The position numbers were made by a program, and so were the translations under genes. Below the pieces are notes generated by a model, which searched no databases, was not told the DNA's origin, and worked only from the letters and a program-made list of their open reading frames with translations. 5,214 bases of DNA, taken from an uncultured Clostridia bacterium (GTDB lineage: Bacteria; Bacillota; Clostridia; Christensenellales; Borkfalkiaceae). This document shows positions 1-5,214 of the stretch, in pieces (the stretch's first letter is position 1; every line of letters starts with the position of its first letter). The stretch is from positions 1-5,214 of the forward strand of contig CAMOVY010000079.1 of the NCBI GenBank assembly GCA_946627905.1, written 5' to 3'.

Positions 1-1
1 A

Positions 2-703
2 ATTCGCGGCGGACTGAAAGAATTTCTGGAAAACCCCGTAAAAGGTTCGCTTTTAGTAATAGTAAACGAAAAACCGCACGAAGCGTTTAAGAAATTCAAA
101 AACGCCTGTACGGTATCCTGCGGCGCGGCGGAAATACCGCTTATAGTTAAGTGGATAAAGGCGACGGCTGCTGCTGCGAAAGTTAAAATTTCCGACGCGG
201 CGAGCAGGACGGTTGCCGAATATTGCCTTTCGGATATGACAAGGGTAAAGAACGAGACGGAAAAACTTATCGCCTATGCGGGTGAAAACGGCGAAATAAC
301 CGAGCAGGCAATCGATATTTTAGTGTACCGCGACTCGGAATATAAAATTTACGAAATGACCGATTATATCGCCAAAAAGAAATTCGATTCGGCGATAATG
401 ATTATCGAAGATATGCTATATAAGGGCGATACCGAAGCGAAGATTATAGCCGCGGTATATAATTATTTCAGGCGGCTGCTTTTCGTAGCGATAAGCGATA
501 AGTCGAACGCGGATACCGCCGCGCTTTTGGGGATAAAGGAATTCGCGGTGAAAAAAGCCAAAGAACAGGCGGCGGCGTTTAAAGTGCGCGCGCTTAAAAA
601 CGCGGTCGATAGGCTTTCCGACGCCGATTACGCGGTAAAGAGCGGCAAGATGAACGCGGACGACGTTATGTGGATAAATATATTTAAAATTATGACGGAA
701 TAA
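2..703 (+). CDS. holA: DNA polymerase III delta subunit (HolA), 5' truncated by window edge
   Basis: This is the clamp-loader delta subunit, which opens the beta sliding clamp as part of the gamma/tau-delta-delta' complex at the replication fork. The open frame runs from base 2 without a start, giving 233 visible residues; the family is usually about 330-340, so roughly 100 N-terminal residues (most of the first AAA+-like domain) lie outside the window. Visible family features, numbered from the first visible codon, are the strand GSLLVIV (15-21), the domain II helix DMTRVKNETEKLIAYAG (78-94), the linker starting IYEMTDYIAKKKFDSA (116-131), the domain III helix YNYFRRLLFVA (153-163), and the C-terminal ADYAVKSGKM (208-217), the counterpart of the D-x-x-IKxG element near the end of delta subunits. 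An in-frame ATG at 236 is an internal methionine and not the start, because homology continues upstream of it. The gene ends 23 bases before cdaA. The assignment rests on recognised motifs, not a search. Confidence 0.9.
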   Translation: MRGGLKEFLENPVKGSLLVIVNEKPHEAFKKFKNACTVSCGAAEIPLIVKWIKATAAAAKVKISDAASRTVAEYCLSDMTRVKNETEKLIAYAGENGEITEQAIDILVYRDSEYKIYEMTDYIAKKKFDSAIMIIEDMLYKGDTEAKIIAAVYNYFRRLLFVAISDKSNADTAALLGIKEFAVKKAKEQAAAFKVRALKNAVDRLSDADYAVKSGKMNADDVMWINIFKIMTE

Positions 704-715
704 AGCCGTCGGCAC

Positions 716-723
716 AAGGTGGG
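716..723 (+). promoter_or_regulatory. Ribosome binding site of cdaA
   Basis: AAGGTGGG lies just upstream of the ATG at 727 and fixes the cdaA start. It sits in the 23-base gap after the holA stop (701-703). No promoter or hairpin is visible in this gap, so cdaA is probably read through from holA, or from a promoter inside holA. Confidence 0.7.
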
Positions 724-726
724 AAA

Positions 727-1557
727 ATGAACATTGGTCAAAAACTATCCGATTTCTGGACAAAATTTACGGGTTCGGCGGAAATTATAGTCGCGCTGTC
801 TGTCAGCGTGCTGGTGTTTGCCGTGCTGTATTTTTATATGATAAGATTTCTGCTTGACAATAAGTCGGGCGGGCTTGTAAGCATATTCGTGCTTTCGATG
901 ATACTCGGCGCGGGCATTATAGCGTTAAGCAATATGAATAGCGCCATCTTTTTGGTTATTCCCGCAATTTATCTCGTGATACTTATCGTTTTATACTCGG
1001 TGGAGTTAAAGCGTATCATATGGGCACATATGAATATGAAACTTGCGGACGTTAAGCACGCTGGCGGCAGGAGTTATGACGAAGAAAAGGTGGAAAACTG
1101 TATTTCCGAGATAATAAAGGCGCTCCAGAACATGTCCAAAAGCGACACGGGCGCGATAATCGTGCTGTCGACAGGCAATATACCTTCGCAGATAATAGAC
1201 AGCGGCGTAAAACTCGAAGCGGATATTTCCAGCGAACTTATAGAAAGCGTATTTTTCCCGAAAACTCCGCTCCATGACGGCGCTATGATAATAAGCGATA
1301 CGAAGATTGTGGCGGCGGGGTGCTTTTTGCCCCTTTCGCAGAACGTGGATAATATCCCGAAAGATTTAGGCACGCGCCATCGCGCGGGGATAGGGATAAC
1401 CGAAACCATAGACGTAGTTTCTTTAATCGTATCCGAAGAAACGGGTATTATTTCAATAGCAAGGGCGGGCAGAATTTCGCGGTATGCGGATTTCGAAACT
1501 TTAAAGAAAACGCTCAATAAATACTACTGGCAAGAACTCGAAAGCGTGAGAAAATAG
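727..1557 (+). CDS. cdaA: Diadenylate cyclase CdaA (membrane c-di-AMP synthase)
   Basis: It condenses two ATP into cyclic di-AMP, the second messenger that controls potassium and osmolyte uptake and cell-wall homeostasis in Gram-positive bacteria. The protein has 276 residues, close to the roughly 273 usual for CdaA. Three hydrophobic segments at about 17-40, 49-67 and 72-91 form the membrane anchor. They are followed by SVELKRIIW (91-99), a diverged form of the conserved PELRRxLE element, and the cytoplasmic DAC (DisA_N) domain from about 115 to 260. Catalytic motifs are intact: TPLHDGAMII (180-189) carries the DGA motif, GTRHRAGIG (215-223) carries the RHR motif, and SEETG (236-240) is the acidic motif near the active site. 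The membrane segments exclude DisA, and there is no CdaS-type N-terminus. The usual partners cdaR (YbbR) and glmM do not follow; a 44-codon gene starts 9 bases downstream. The start is supported by the AAGGTGGG site. Confidence 0.96.
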   Translation: MNIGQKLSDFWTKFTGSAEIIVALSVSVLVFAVLYFYMIRFLLDNKSGGLVSIFVLSMILGAGIIALSNMNSAIFLVIPAIYLVILIVLYSVELKRIIWAHMNMKLADVKHAGGRSYDEEKVENCISEIIKALQNMSKSDTGAIIVLSTGNIPSQIIDSGVKLEADISSELIESVFFPKTPLHDGAMIISDTKIVAAGCFLPLSQNVDNIPKDLGTRHRAGIGITETIDVVSLIVSEETGIISIARAGRISRYADFETLKKTLNKYYWQELESVRK

Positions 1558-1563
1558 GGAGAG
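1556..1563 (+). promoter_or_regulatory. Ribosome binding site overlapping the cdaA stop codon
   Basis: AGGGAGAG shares its first two bases with the TAG stop of cdaA (1555-1557) and precedes the ATG at 1567 at suitable spacing. It is the main support for translation of the 44-codon gene and suggests translational coupling to cdaA. Confidence 0.7.
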
Positions 1564-1566
1564 AGT

Positions 1567-1701
1567 ATGGAAAACGGGAAATACAGCAACAACCAGTTTG
1601 ATAATAACGAACGTAAAGCCAAGGCGATATGGCGTAATATAGGCATAGGCGCGCTTGCGCTATTCGTTGCCGTACTGACCGTCGTGGTTATCAATCTGTA
1701 A
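1567..1701 (+). CDS. Small single-pass membrane protein, unknown function (44 aa)
   Basis: I do not recognise this protein. It has 44 residues: a polar, Asn-rich N-terminus (MENGKYSNNQFDNNERKAKA, 1-20) with a basic patch at 16-24 (R16, K17, K19, R24), then one hydrophobic segment from about 25 to the C-terminal leucine (IGIGALALFVAVLTVVVINL). The positive charges before the helix predict that the N-terminus is cytoplasmic and that almost nothing protrudes outside. There is no signal-peptidase site, lipobox or cysteine. Support for it being real: a good ribosome binding site merged with the cdaA stop, a stop codon that is part of the next gene's ribosome binding site, and exact filling of the space between two certain genes. 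Possible roles, all inference, include a small partner of the membrane cyclase CdaA. It lacks the YbbR domains of CdaR, and the next codons in its frame after the stop lead quickly to another stop, so it is not an obvious cdaR remnant. Confidence 0.75.
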   Translation: MENGKYSNNQFDNNERKAKAIWRNIGIGALALFVAVLTVVVINL

Positions 1702-1707
1702 AGGTGG
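1700..1707 (+). promoter_or_regulatory. Ribosome binding site overlapping the small gene's stop codon
   Basis: AAAGGTGG begins within the TAA stop at 1699-1701 and precedes the ATG at 1712. It closely resembles the cdaA site (AAGGTGGG) and fixes the start of the DUF1015 gene. Confidence 0.7.
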
Positions 1708-1711
1708 CACT

Positions 1712-2941
1712 ATGACGGAAACGGGCTTATATCCTGCGGAAATTTTAATTCCCGACGGCGCGGATATGGAAAAGTGGGCGTGCGTTGCGTGCGACCAGTT
1801 TACCAGCGAAAAGGATTATTGGGAAAAACTTGCCGAATTTGTGGGCGACGCAAAGTCGACGCTTAAACTCACTCTTCCCGAAATTTACTTAAACGATTGC
1901 GCAGAAGAACGTATAAAAGAGATAAACGCCAACATAAAGAATTATTTGGATAGCGGCGTGTTTAAAACTCTGCCGCGCGGGTACGTTCTGACCGTGCGGA
2001 CTACGCCTTTCGTAAAAAGGCGCATAGGGCTTATAGCGTGCGCGGACTTAGAAAAATACGACTATAAAAAGGGCGTTAAAAACCTTATCCGCGCGACCGA
2101 AGGCACTATAGAAGAGCGTATTCCGCCCCGCCTTAAAATCCGCGAAAACGCGGCTGTGGAATTCCCGCACATTATGATACTCTTTGACGACGAGCGCAGG
2201 GAGATAACCGAAAAACTGTACGAAAGACGTGCGGAGTTTAAAAAACTTTACGACTTTACGCTTAATATGGGCGGCGGGCATATAGAAGGGTACTTCGTGC
2301 CTGAAACGGAAAAGGTTGCGGAAAAGTTCGCCGCGCTTTTGGAAGAAGACAGGCTTAATCAAAAATACGGTACTTGTGATAAGTTCGCGTTTGCCGTGGG
2401 CGACGGCAATCACTCGCTTGCGACGGCAAAGGCGCACTGGAATAAGGTGAAAGAAACGCTTACCGAAGAAGAGAGAAAAACCCATCCCGCGCGGTTTGCG
2501 CTTGCGGAGTTTAACAATATTTACGACGAAGGCATTTACTTCGAACCGATTTACCGTTTCGTAAGCGGCGTTAACAGGGCGGAGTTTATAAAAGAACTTA
2601 AAGCCGCGGCGGCGGGGCATTACGTGATAACGGACGGCGATGGAAAAACGGAAGTCAAAGGAAACGCCGCGCTTCCCGCAGTTATTTCGGCAATCGACGG
2701 CTTTATAAAAGGATATATCGAAAAGCACGGTGGCGCTGTGGATTACGTTCACGGGGAAGAGAACCTTATTAAACTCGTAAAGGCGGATAAAACCGCGGTA
2801 GGCGTTATGCCCGACGTGCTTAATAAAAGCGATTTGTTTAAATACGTGTCAGAAAGCGGTTCGCTGCCCAGAAAGACATTTTCTATGGGTATGGGTGTGG
2901 AAAAACGGTATTATTTAGAAGGCAAAAAAATCAGGATATAA
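1712..2941 (+). CDS. DUF1015 family protein (function not established)
   Basis: This is a 409-residue soluble protein recognised as DUF1015 (COG4198 type) by several conserved blocks: an N-terminal YPAEILIPDGADMEKWACVA (7-26) with the following CDQFTSEKDYW (27-37); IRATEGTIEERIPPRLKIRE (126-145); a short hydrophobic strand ending in a double Asp, HIMILFDD (153-160); VGDGNHSLATAKAHW (229-243), the counterpart of the family's DGHHRYxTA motif; YVHGEENL (345-352); and the C-terminal LPRKTFSMGMG (385-395). The length is normal for the family, and no membrane segment or signal peptide is seen. Known context: in many Clostridia DUF1015 genes sit beside serA and serC, hinting at amino-acid metabolism. 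Here the gene is 10 bases upstream of an aspartate kinase, consistent with that idea. The DGNH motif recalls the ParB/sulfiredoxin-fold DGHHR motif found in some free-serine kinases, but a kinase activity here is only inference. The family call is firm; the function is unknown. Confidence 0.9.
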   Translation: MTETGLYPAEILIPDGADMEKWACVACDQFTSEKDYWEKLAEFVGDAKSTLKLTLPEIYLNDCAEERIKEINANIKNYLDSGVFKTLPRGYVLTVRTTPFVKRRIGLIACADLEKYDYKKGVKNLIRATEGTIEERIPPRLKIRENAAVEFPHIMILFDDERREITEKLYERRAEFKKLYDFTLNMGGGHIEGYFVPETEKVAEKFAALLEEDRLNQKYGTCDKFAFAVGDGNHSLATAKAHWNKVKETLTEEERKTHPARFALAEFNNIYDEGIYFEPIYRFVSGVNRAEFIKELKAAAAGHYVITDGDGKTEVKGNAALPAVISAIDGFIKGYIEKHGGAVDYVHGEENLIKLVKADKTAVGVMPDVLNKSDLFKYVSESGSLPRKTFSMGMGVEKRYYLEGKKIRI

Positions 2942-2945
2942 AAGG
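2939..2945 (+). promoter_or_regulatory. Ribosome binding site overlapping the DUF1015 stop codon
   Basis: TAAAAGG fuses the TAA stop (2939-2941) with an AAAGG site (2941-2945) that serves the ATG at 2952. With a gap of 10 bases there is no room for a lysine riboswitch, T-box or attenuator directly ahead of the aspartate kinase, so any such control would have to act further upstream. Confidence 0.65.
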
Positions 2946-2951
2946 TACGAA

Positions 2952-4280
2952 ATGTTAAAGGTATGTAAGTTCGGCGGCACGTCTATGGCGGACGCGGCGG
3001 CAATAAAGAGAATAAAAGACATTGTAAATGCGGACGCGTCTCGCAAATTCGTAGTGGTTTCCGCCCCCGGAAAAAGGAATAAAGACGACATAAAAATTAC
3101 CGATACGCTTTATGCCTGCTACCGCGATTTGACGGGAAAGGGCGACTTTAAAGCGCGTTTTGCGCTTATCCGCGAACGGTTTTCGGGGATAGTCAAAGAC
3201 CTTAACCTGTCTATAAATTTCGACGAAATTCTGGACAAAACCGAAGCCGAGATTGTTGAGAAAAAGAGTGCGGACTTTACCGCTTCCCGCGGGGAGTATC
3301 TTGCGGCGAGAATTATGGCGGAATATTTAGGATTCGAGTTCGTGGACGCCGAAGATATGATACGGTTTGACAGCCACGGCAGGCTTAACGACGAGTATAC
3401 CGACGATAAGGTCAAAACCCGCCTTAAAAAAGTGGAAAGGGCGGTAATTCCCGGATTTTACGGCAGAGATTACGAAGGTAAGGTTAAAACTTTCAGCCGC
3501 GGCGGCAGCGATATAACGGGGTCTGTTATAGCGCGCGGGGTTTCGGCTGATTTGTACGAAAACTGGACGGACGTCAGCGGTTTTTTGGTTTGCGACCCGA
3601 GAATAGTGCCGGAAGCCAAAACCATAAGGCAGATAACTTATAAGGAATTGCGCGAAATTTCGTATATGGGCGCGTCGGTGCTGCACGCCGAAGCGATTTT
3701 CCCCGTAATGAAAGGCAAAATTCCCATCAATATCAAAAACACGTTTAAGCCGGAAGACGCGGGTACGATGATAGTTCCGAACGAACAGTACAAGTCCGTA
3801 GGCGACGACGTTATAACGGGAATTGCCGGTAAAAAGGACTTTACCGTTATATTTATCGAAAAATCCATGATGAACTCCGAAGTGGGGTTTGTGCGCCGCG
3901 TGCTTTCGGTGATAGAGCATCACGGGCTTTGCATAGAACACGTGCCGTCGGGGATAGACACGCTTTCCATCGTTCTGGAATCGGAGCAGCTTAAAAACGG
4001 CGTGCTTACCGATATAGTCAACGAAATACGCGAAAATGTAAGTCCCGATTACGTTCACGTTATAGAAAACATTTCGCTTATAGCGACCGTGGGGCACGGC
4101 ATGGCACGCAGACGCGGAACTGCGGCTACGCTTTTCGCCGCGCTTGCAAATGCCGGCATAAACATAACCATGATAGACCAAGGCTCAAGCGAGCTTAATA
4201 TTATAATCGGTGTAGCAAACGCCGATTACGAAAAATGTATCAGGGCGATATACGACGCGTTTATCGTTTCAGAAAAATAA
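2952..4280 (+). CDS. lysC: Aspartate kinase (monofunctional, C-terminal ACT domains)
   Basis: It phosphorylates L-aspartate with ATP to 4-phospho-L-aspartate, the first committed step toward lysine, diaminopimelate (peptidoglycan), threonine and methionine, in the cytoplasm. The 442 residues comprise an amino-acid kinase domain (about 1-275) and two ACT regulatory domains (about 298-365 and 373-437). Diagnostic motifs are KFGGTS (6-11, nucleotide/phosphate binding), VVVSAPGKR (34-42), ASRGEYLAAR (111-120), IPGFYG (166-171), FSRGGSDITG (181-190), NWTDVSGF (204-211) with CDPR (214-217), and SVLHAEAIFPV (242-252). The second ACT domain holds SLIATVGHGMARRRGTAA (375-392), followed by INITMIDQGSSELNIIIGV (403-421), where effector-binding loops lie in homologues. 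No homoserine dehydrogenase domain follows, so it is not a ThrA-type fusion. Feedback by lysine or threonine is likely from the ACT domains, but the effector cannot be read from sequence. The symbol lysC is used in the general sense; the paralogue class is uncertain. Confidence 0.95.
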   Translation: MLKVCKFGGTSMADAAAIKRIKDIVNADASRKFVVVSAPGKRNKDDIKITDTLYACYRDLTGKGDFKARFALIRERFSGIVKDLNLSINFDEILDKTEAEIVEKKSADFTASRGEYLAARIMAEYLGFEFVDAEDMIRFDSHGRLNDEYTDDKVKTRLKKVERAVIPGFYGRDYEGKVKTFSRGGSDITGSVIARGVSADLYENWTDVSGFLVCDPRIVPEAKTIRQITYKELREISYMGASVLHAEAIFPVMKGKIPINIKNTFKPEDAGTMIVPNEQYKSVGDDVITGIAGKKDFTVIFIEKSMMNSEVGFVRRVLSVIEHHGLCIEHVPSGIDTLSIVLESEQLKNGVLTDIVNEIRENVSPDYVHVIENISLIATVGHGMARRRGTAATLFAALANAGINITMIDQGSSELNIIIGVANADYEKCIRAIYDAFIVSEK

Positions 4281-4311
4281 AAAATCAATATTTTAAAAGG
4301 AGCAATATATT
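4281..4311 (+). promoter_or_regulatory. AT-rich spacer with strong ribosome binding site (AAAAGGAG, 4295-4302) for the malic enzyme
   Basis: This 31-base gap is the longest in the window and very AT-rich. It contains the best Shine-Dalgarno site here, AAAAGGAG at 4295-4302, nine bases before the ATG at 4312; unlike the three junctions upstream, it is separate from the preceding stop (4278-4280). An AAAAT/ATTTT inverted repeat (4281-4294) has no GC stem and is not a convincing terminator. I see no confident -35/-10 pair. Confidence 0.6.
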
Positions 4312-5214
4312 ATGAACTATGCGGAAGAATCTTTGAAACTTCATGCTAAATGGAAAGGCAAACTGGAAGTCGTTTCCAAAGTAAAAATCGAAAACAAGCA
4401 GGACTTGTCGTTAGCGTACACCCCCGGTGTTGCAGAACCCTGTCTTGTAATCAATAAGGATTACGATAAATCTTTCGAACTTACGGGGCGCGGCAATCTC
4501 GTTGCCGTTATAACCGACGGCACGGCGGTTTTGGGACTCGGCGATATCGGACCCGAAGCGGGGATGCCCGTTATGGAAGGCAAGTGCGCGCTGTTTAAAA
4601 CTTTCGGAAACGTGGACGCTATCCCGCTTTGTATAAGGAGTAAAGACGTTGACGAAATCGTCAAAACCGTAAAACTTTTAGCGGGTAGTTTCGGCGGCGT
4701 GAACTTAGAAGATATTTCCGCCCCCCGTTGCTTTGAAATAGAAAAAAGGCTTAAAGAAGACCCTGAAGTCGATATTCCGATATTCCACGACGACCAGCAC
4801 GGCACCGCGGTCGTGTGCGTGGCGGCGACCATCAACGCGTTAAAGATAGTCGGAAAGAAGTGGGAAGACGTGTCCATCGTGTTCTCCGGCGCGGGCGCTG
4901 CGGGCGAAGCGATTGCTAAACTTATGATTGCTATGGGCGCTAAAGACATCATTATGTGCGACAGAACGGGCATAATCTACAAGGGCAGAACCGAACGTAT
5001 GAACCCCGAAAAGGAAAAAATCGCGGAGTGGACTAATAAGGCGGGTAAACGCGGCACGCTTGCTGACGCGGTCAAGGGCGCGGATATATTCGTCGGCGTT
5101 TCAAGCCCCGGAGTTTTAACGCAGGAAATGGTTAAAACCATGAATAAAAACCCCATAGTTATGGCTATGGCGAACCCCGTTCCCGAAATTATGCCTGAAG
5201 AAGCGAAAGCGGCG
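4312..5214 (+). CDS. Malic enzyme (short bacterial form), 3' truncated by window edge
   Basis: It performs oxidative decarboxylation of L-malate to pyruvate and CO2 with reduction of NAD(P)+, in the cytoplasm, linking C4 acids to pyruvate. The frame is open to the last base with 301 residues visible; short-form enzymes have roughly 390-410, so about 100 C-terminal residues are missing. Motifs: LSLAYTPGVAEPC (32-44) with the catalytic Tyr36; ITDGTAVLGLGDIGPEAG (67-84), then MPVMEGK (85-91) with the catalytic Lys91; NLEDISAPRCFEIE (131-144) with metal-binding Glu133 and Asp134; FHDDQHGTA (158-166) with metal-ligand Asp160/161; the Rossmann turn GAGAAG (193-198); and ANPVPEIMP (287-295). Asp217 in IIMCDRTG lies at the end of the second Rossmann strand, where an acidic residue usually favours NAD over NADP, though this is only a hint. 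Some relatives carry a C-terminal phosphotransacetylase domain, which cannot be judged here. The start is fixed by AAAAGGAG. ATC codons for Ile are more frequent than in its neighbours. Confidence 0.95.
   Translation, partial: MNYAEESLKLHAKWKGKLEVVSKVKIENKQDLSLAYTPGVAEPCLVINKDYDKSFELTGRGNLVAVITDGTAVLGLGDIGPEAGMPVMEGKCALFKTFGNVDAIPLCIRSKDVDEIVKTVKLLAGSFGGVNLEDISAPRCFEIEKRLKEDPEVDIPIFHDDQHGTAVVCVAATINALKIVGKKWEDVSIVFSGAGAAGEAIAKLMIAMGAKDIIMCDRTGIIYKGRTERMNPEKEKIAEWTNKAGKRGTLADAVKGADIFVGVSSPGVLTQEMVKTMNKNPIVMAMANPVPEIMPEEAKAA

Noticed and set aside
167..178. GCTGCTGCTGCG triplet repeat in holA
   Set aside because: It is only four consecutive alanine codons in frame, too short to count as a repeat element.
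236..703. Separate 155-residue gene starting at the ATG at 236
   Set aside because: The same frame is open from base 2 and already reads as the HolA delta subunit before this methionine, which lies inside the conserved domain II helix.
1074..1517. Minus-strand open frame (147 codons) opposite the CdaA catalytic domain
   Set aside because: It overlaps the DGA and RHR motif region of cdaA and has no recognisable domain; a shadow frame.
1567..1715. Small gene as the broken start of a cdaR (YbbR) gene
   Set aside because: Its hydrophilic N-terminus before the helix is unlike the usual CdaR start, its stop is part of the next ribosome binding site, and no YbbR-like sequence follows in any frame because DUF1015 begins at once.
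2048..2752. Long minus-strand open frame (234 codons) opposite the DUF1015 gene
   Set aside because: The protein reads as a low-complexity, Arg/Phe/Val-rich mirror of the coding strand, has no recognisable motif, and overlaps a certain gene completely. It arises from the codon bias of the + strand.
3327..4181. Long minus-strand open frame (284 codons) opposite the aspartate kinase gene
   Set aside because: It lies fully within a gene with intact catalytic and ACT motifs. Its translation is rich in His, Tyr, Arg and Phe with no family features, so it is a shadow frame.
4281..4294. AAAAT-CAAT-ATTTT inverted repeat after the aspartate kinase as a terminator
   Set aside because: The stem has five A/T pairs only and no GC pairs, so it would be too weak to terminate; it is expected by chance in so AT-rich a spacer.
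4461..4973. Minus-strand open frame (170 codons) opposite the malic enzyme
   Set aside because: It is a Ser/Pro/Ile-rich shadow of conserved malic enzyme motifs on the + strand, without independent support.

Overview
The window reads as part of a chromosome from a low-to-mid GC member of the Bacillota, most likely Clostridia-like. This is inferred from a CdaA-type diadenylate cyclase, a DUF1015 protein, a clostridial-style monofunctional aspartate kinase with a KFGGTS start, and AGG-rich Shine-Dalgarno sites before every gene. I cannot name a genus. All genes lie on the + strand and almost all of the sequence is coding.

Layout: (a) 2-703 is the 3' two-thirds of holA (DNA polymerase III delta subunit), cut by the left edge. 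(b) 727-1557 is cdaA, a membrane diadenylate cyclase that makes c-di-AMP. (c) 1567-1701 is a 44-residue single-pass membrane protein that I do not recognise. (d) 1712-2941 is a DUF1015 family protein. (e) 2952-4280 is an aspartate kinase with C-terminal ACT domains. (f) 4312-5214 is the 5' part of a short-form malic enzyme, cut by the right edge. Gaps between genes are 23, 9, 10, 10 and 31 bases. No terminator, RNA gene, mobile element or CRISPR array is visible, and no stretch over 300 bases lacks a gene.

The tight spacing suggests one transcription unit, at least from cdaA to the aspartate kinase, where each downstream ribosome binding site is built into the stop codon of the gene before it. 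The malic enzyme has its own strong ribosome binding site after a short AT-rich spacer and somewhat different codon use, so it may be expressed separately or more strongly.

Most of the content is ordinary housekeeping. The points worth a second look are cdaA without its usual partners cdaR and glmM, the unknown small membrane protein directly behind it, and the grouping of a c-di-AMP synthase with two enzymes around the oxaloacetate/pyruvate/aspartate node. I see no clear evidence of a new multi-gene system.
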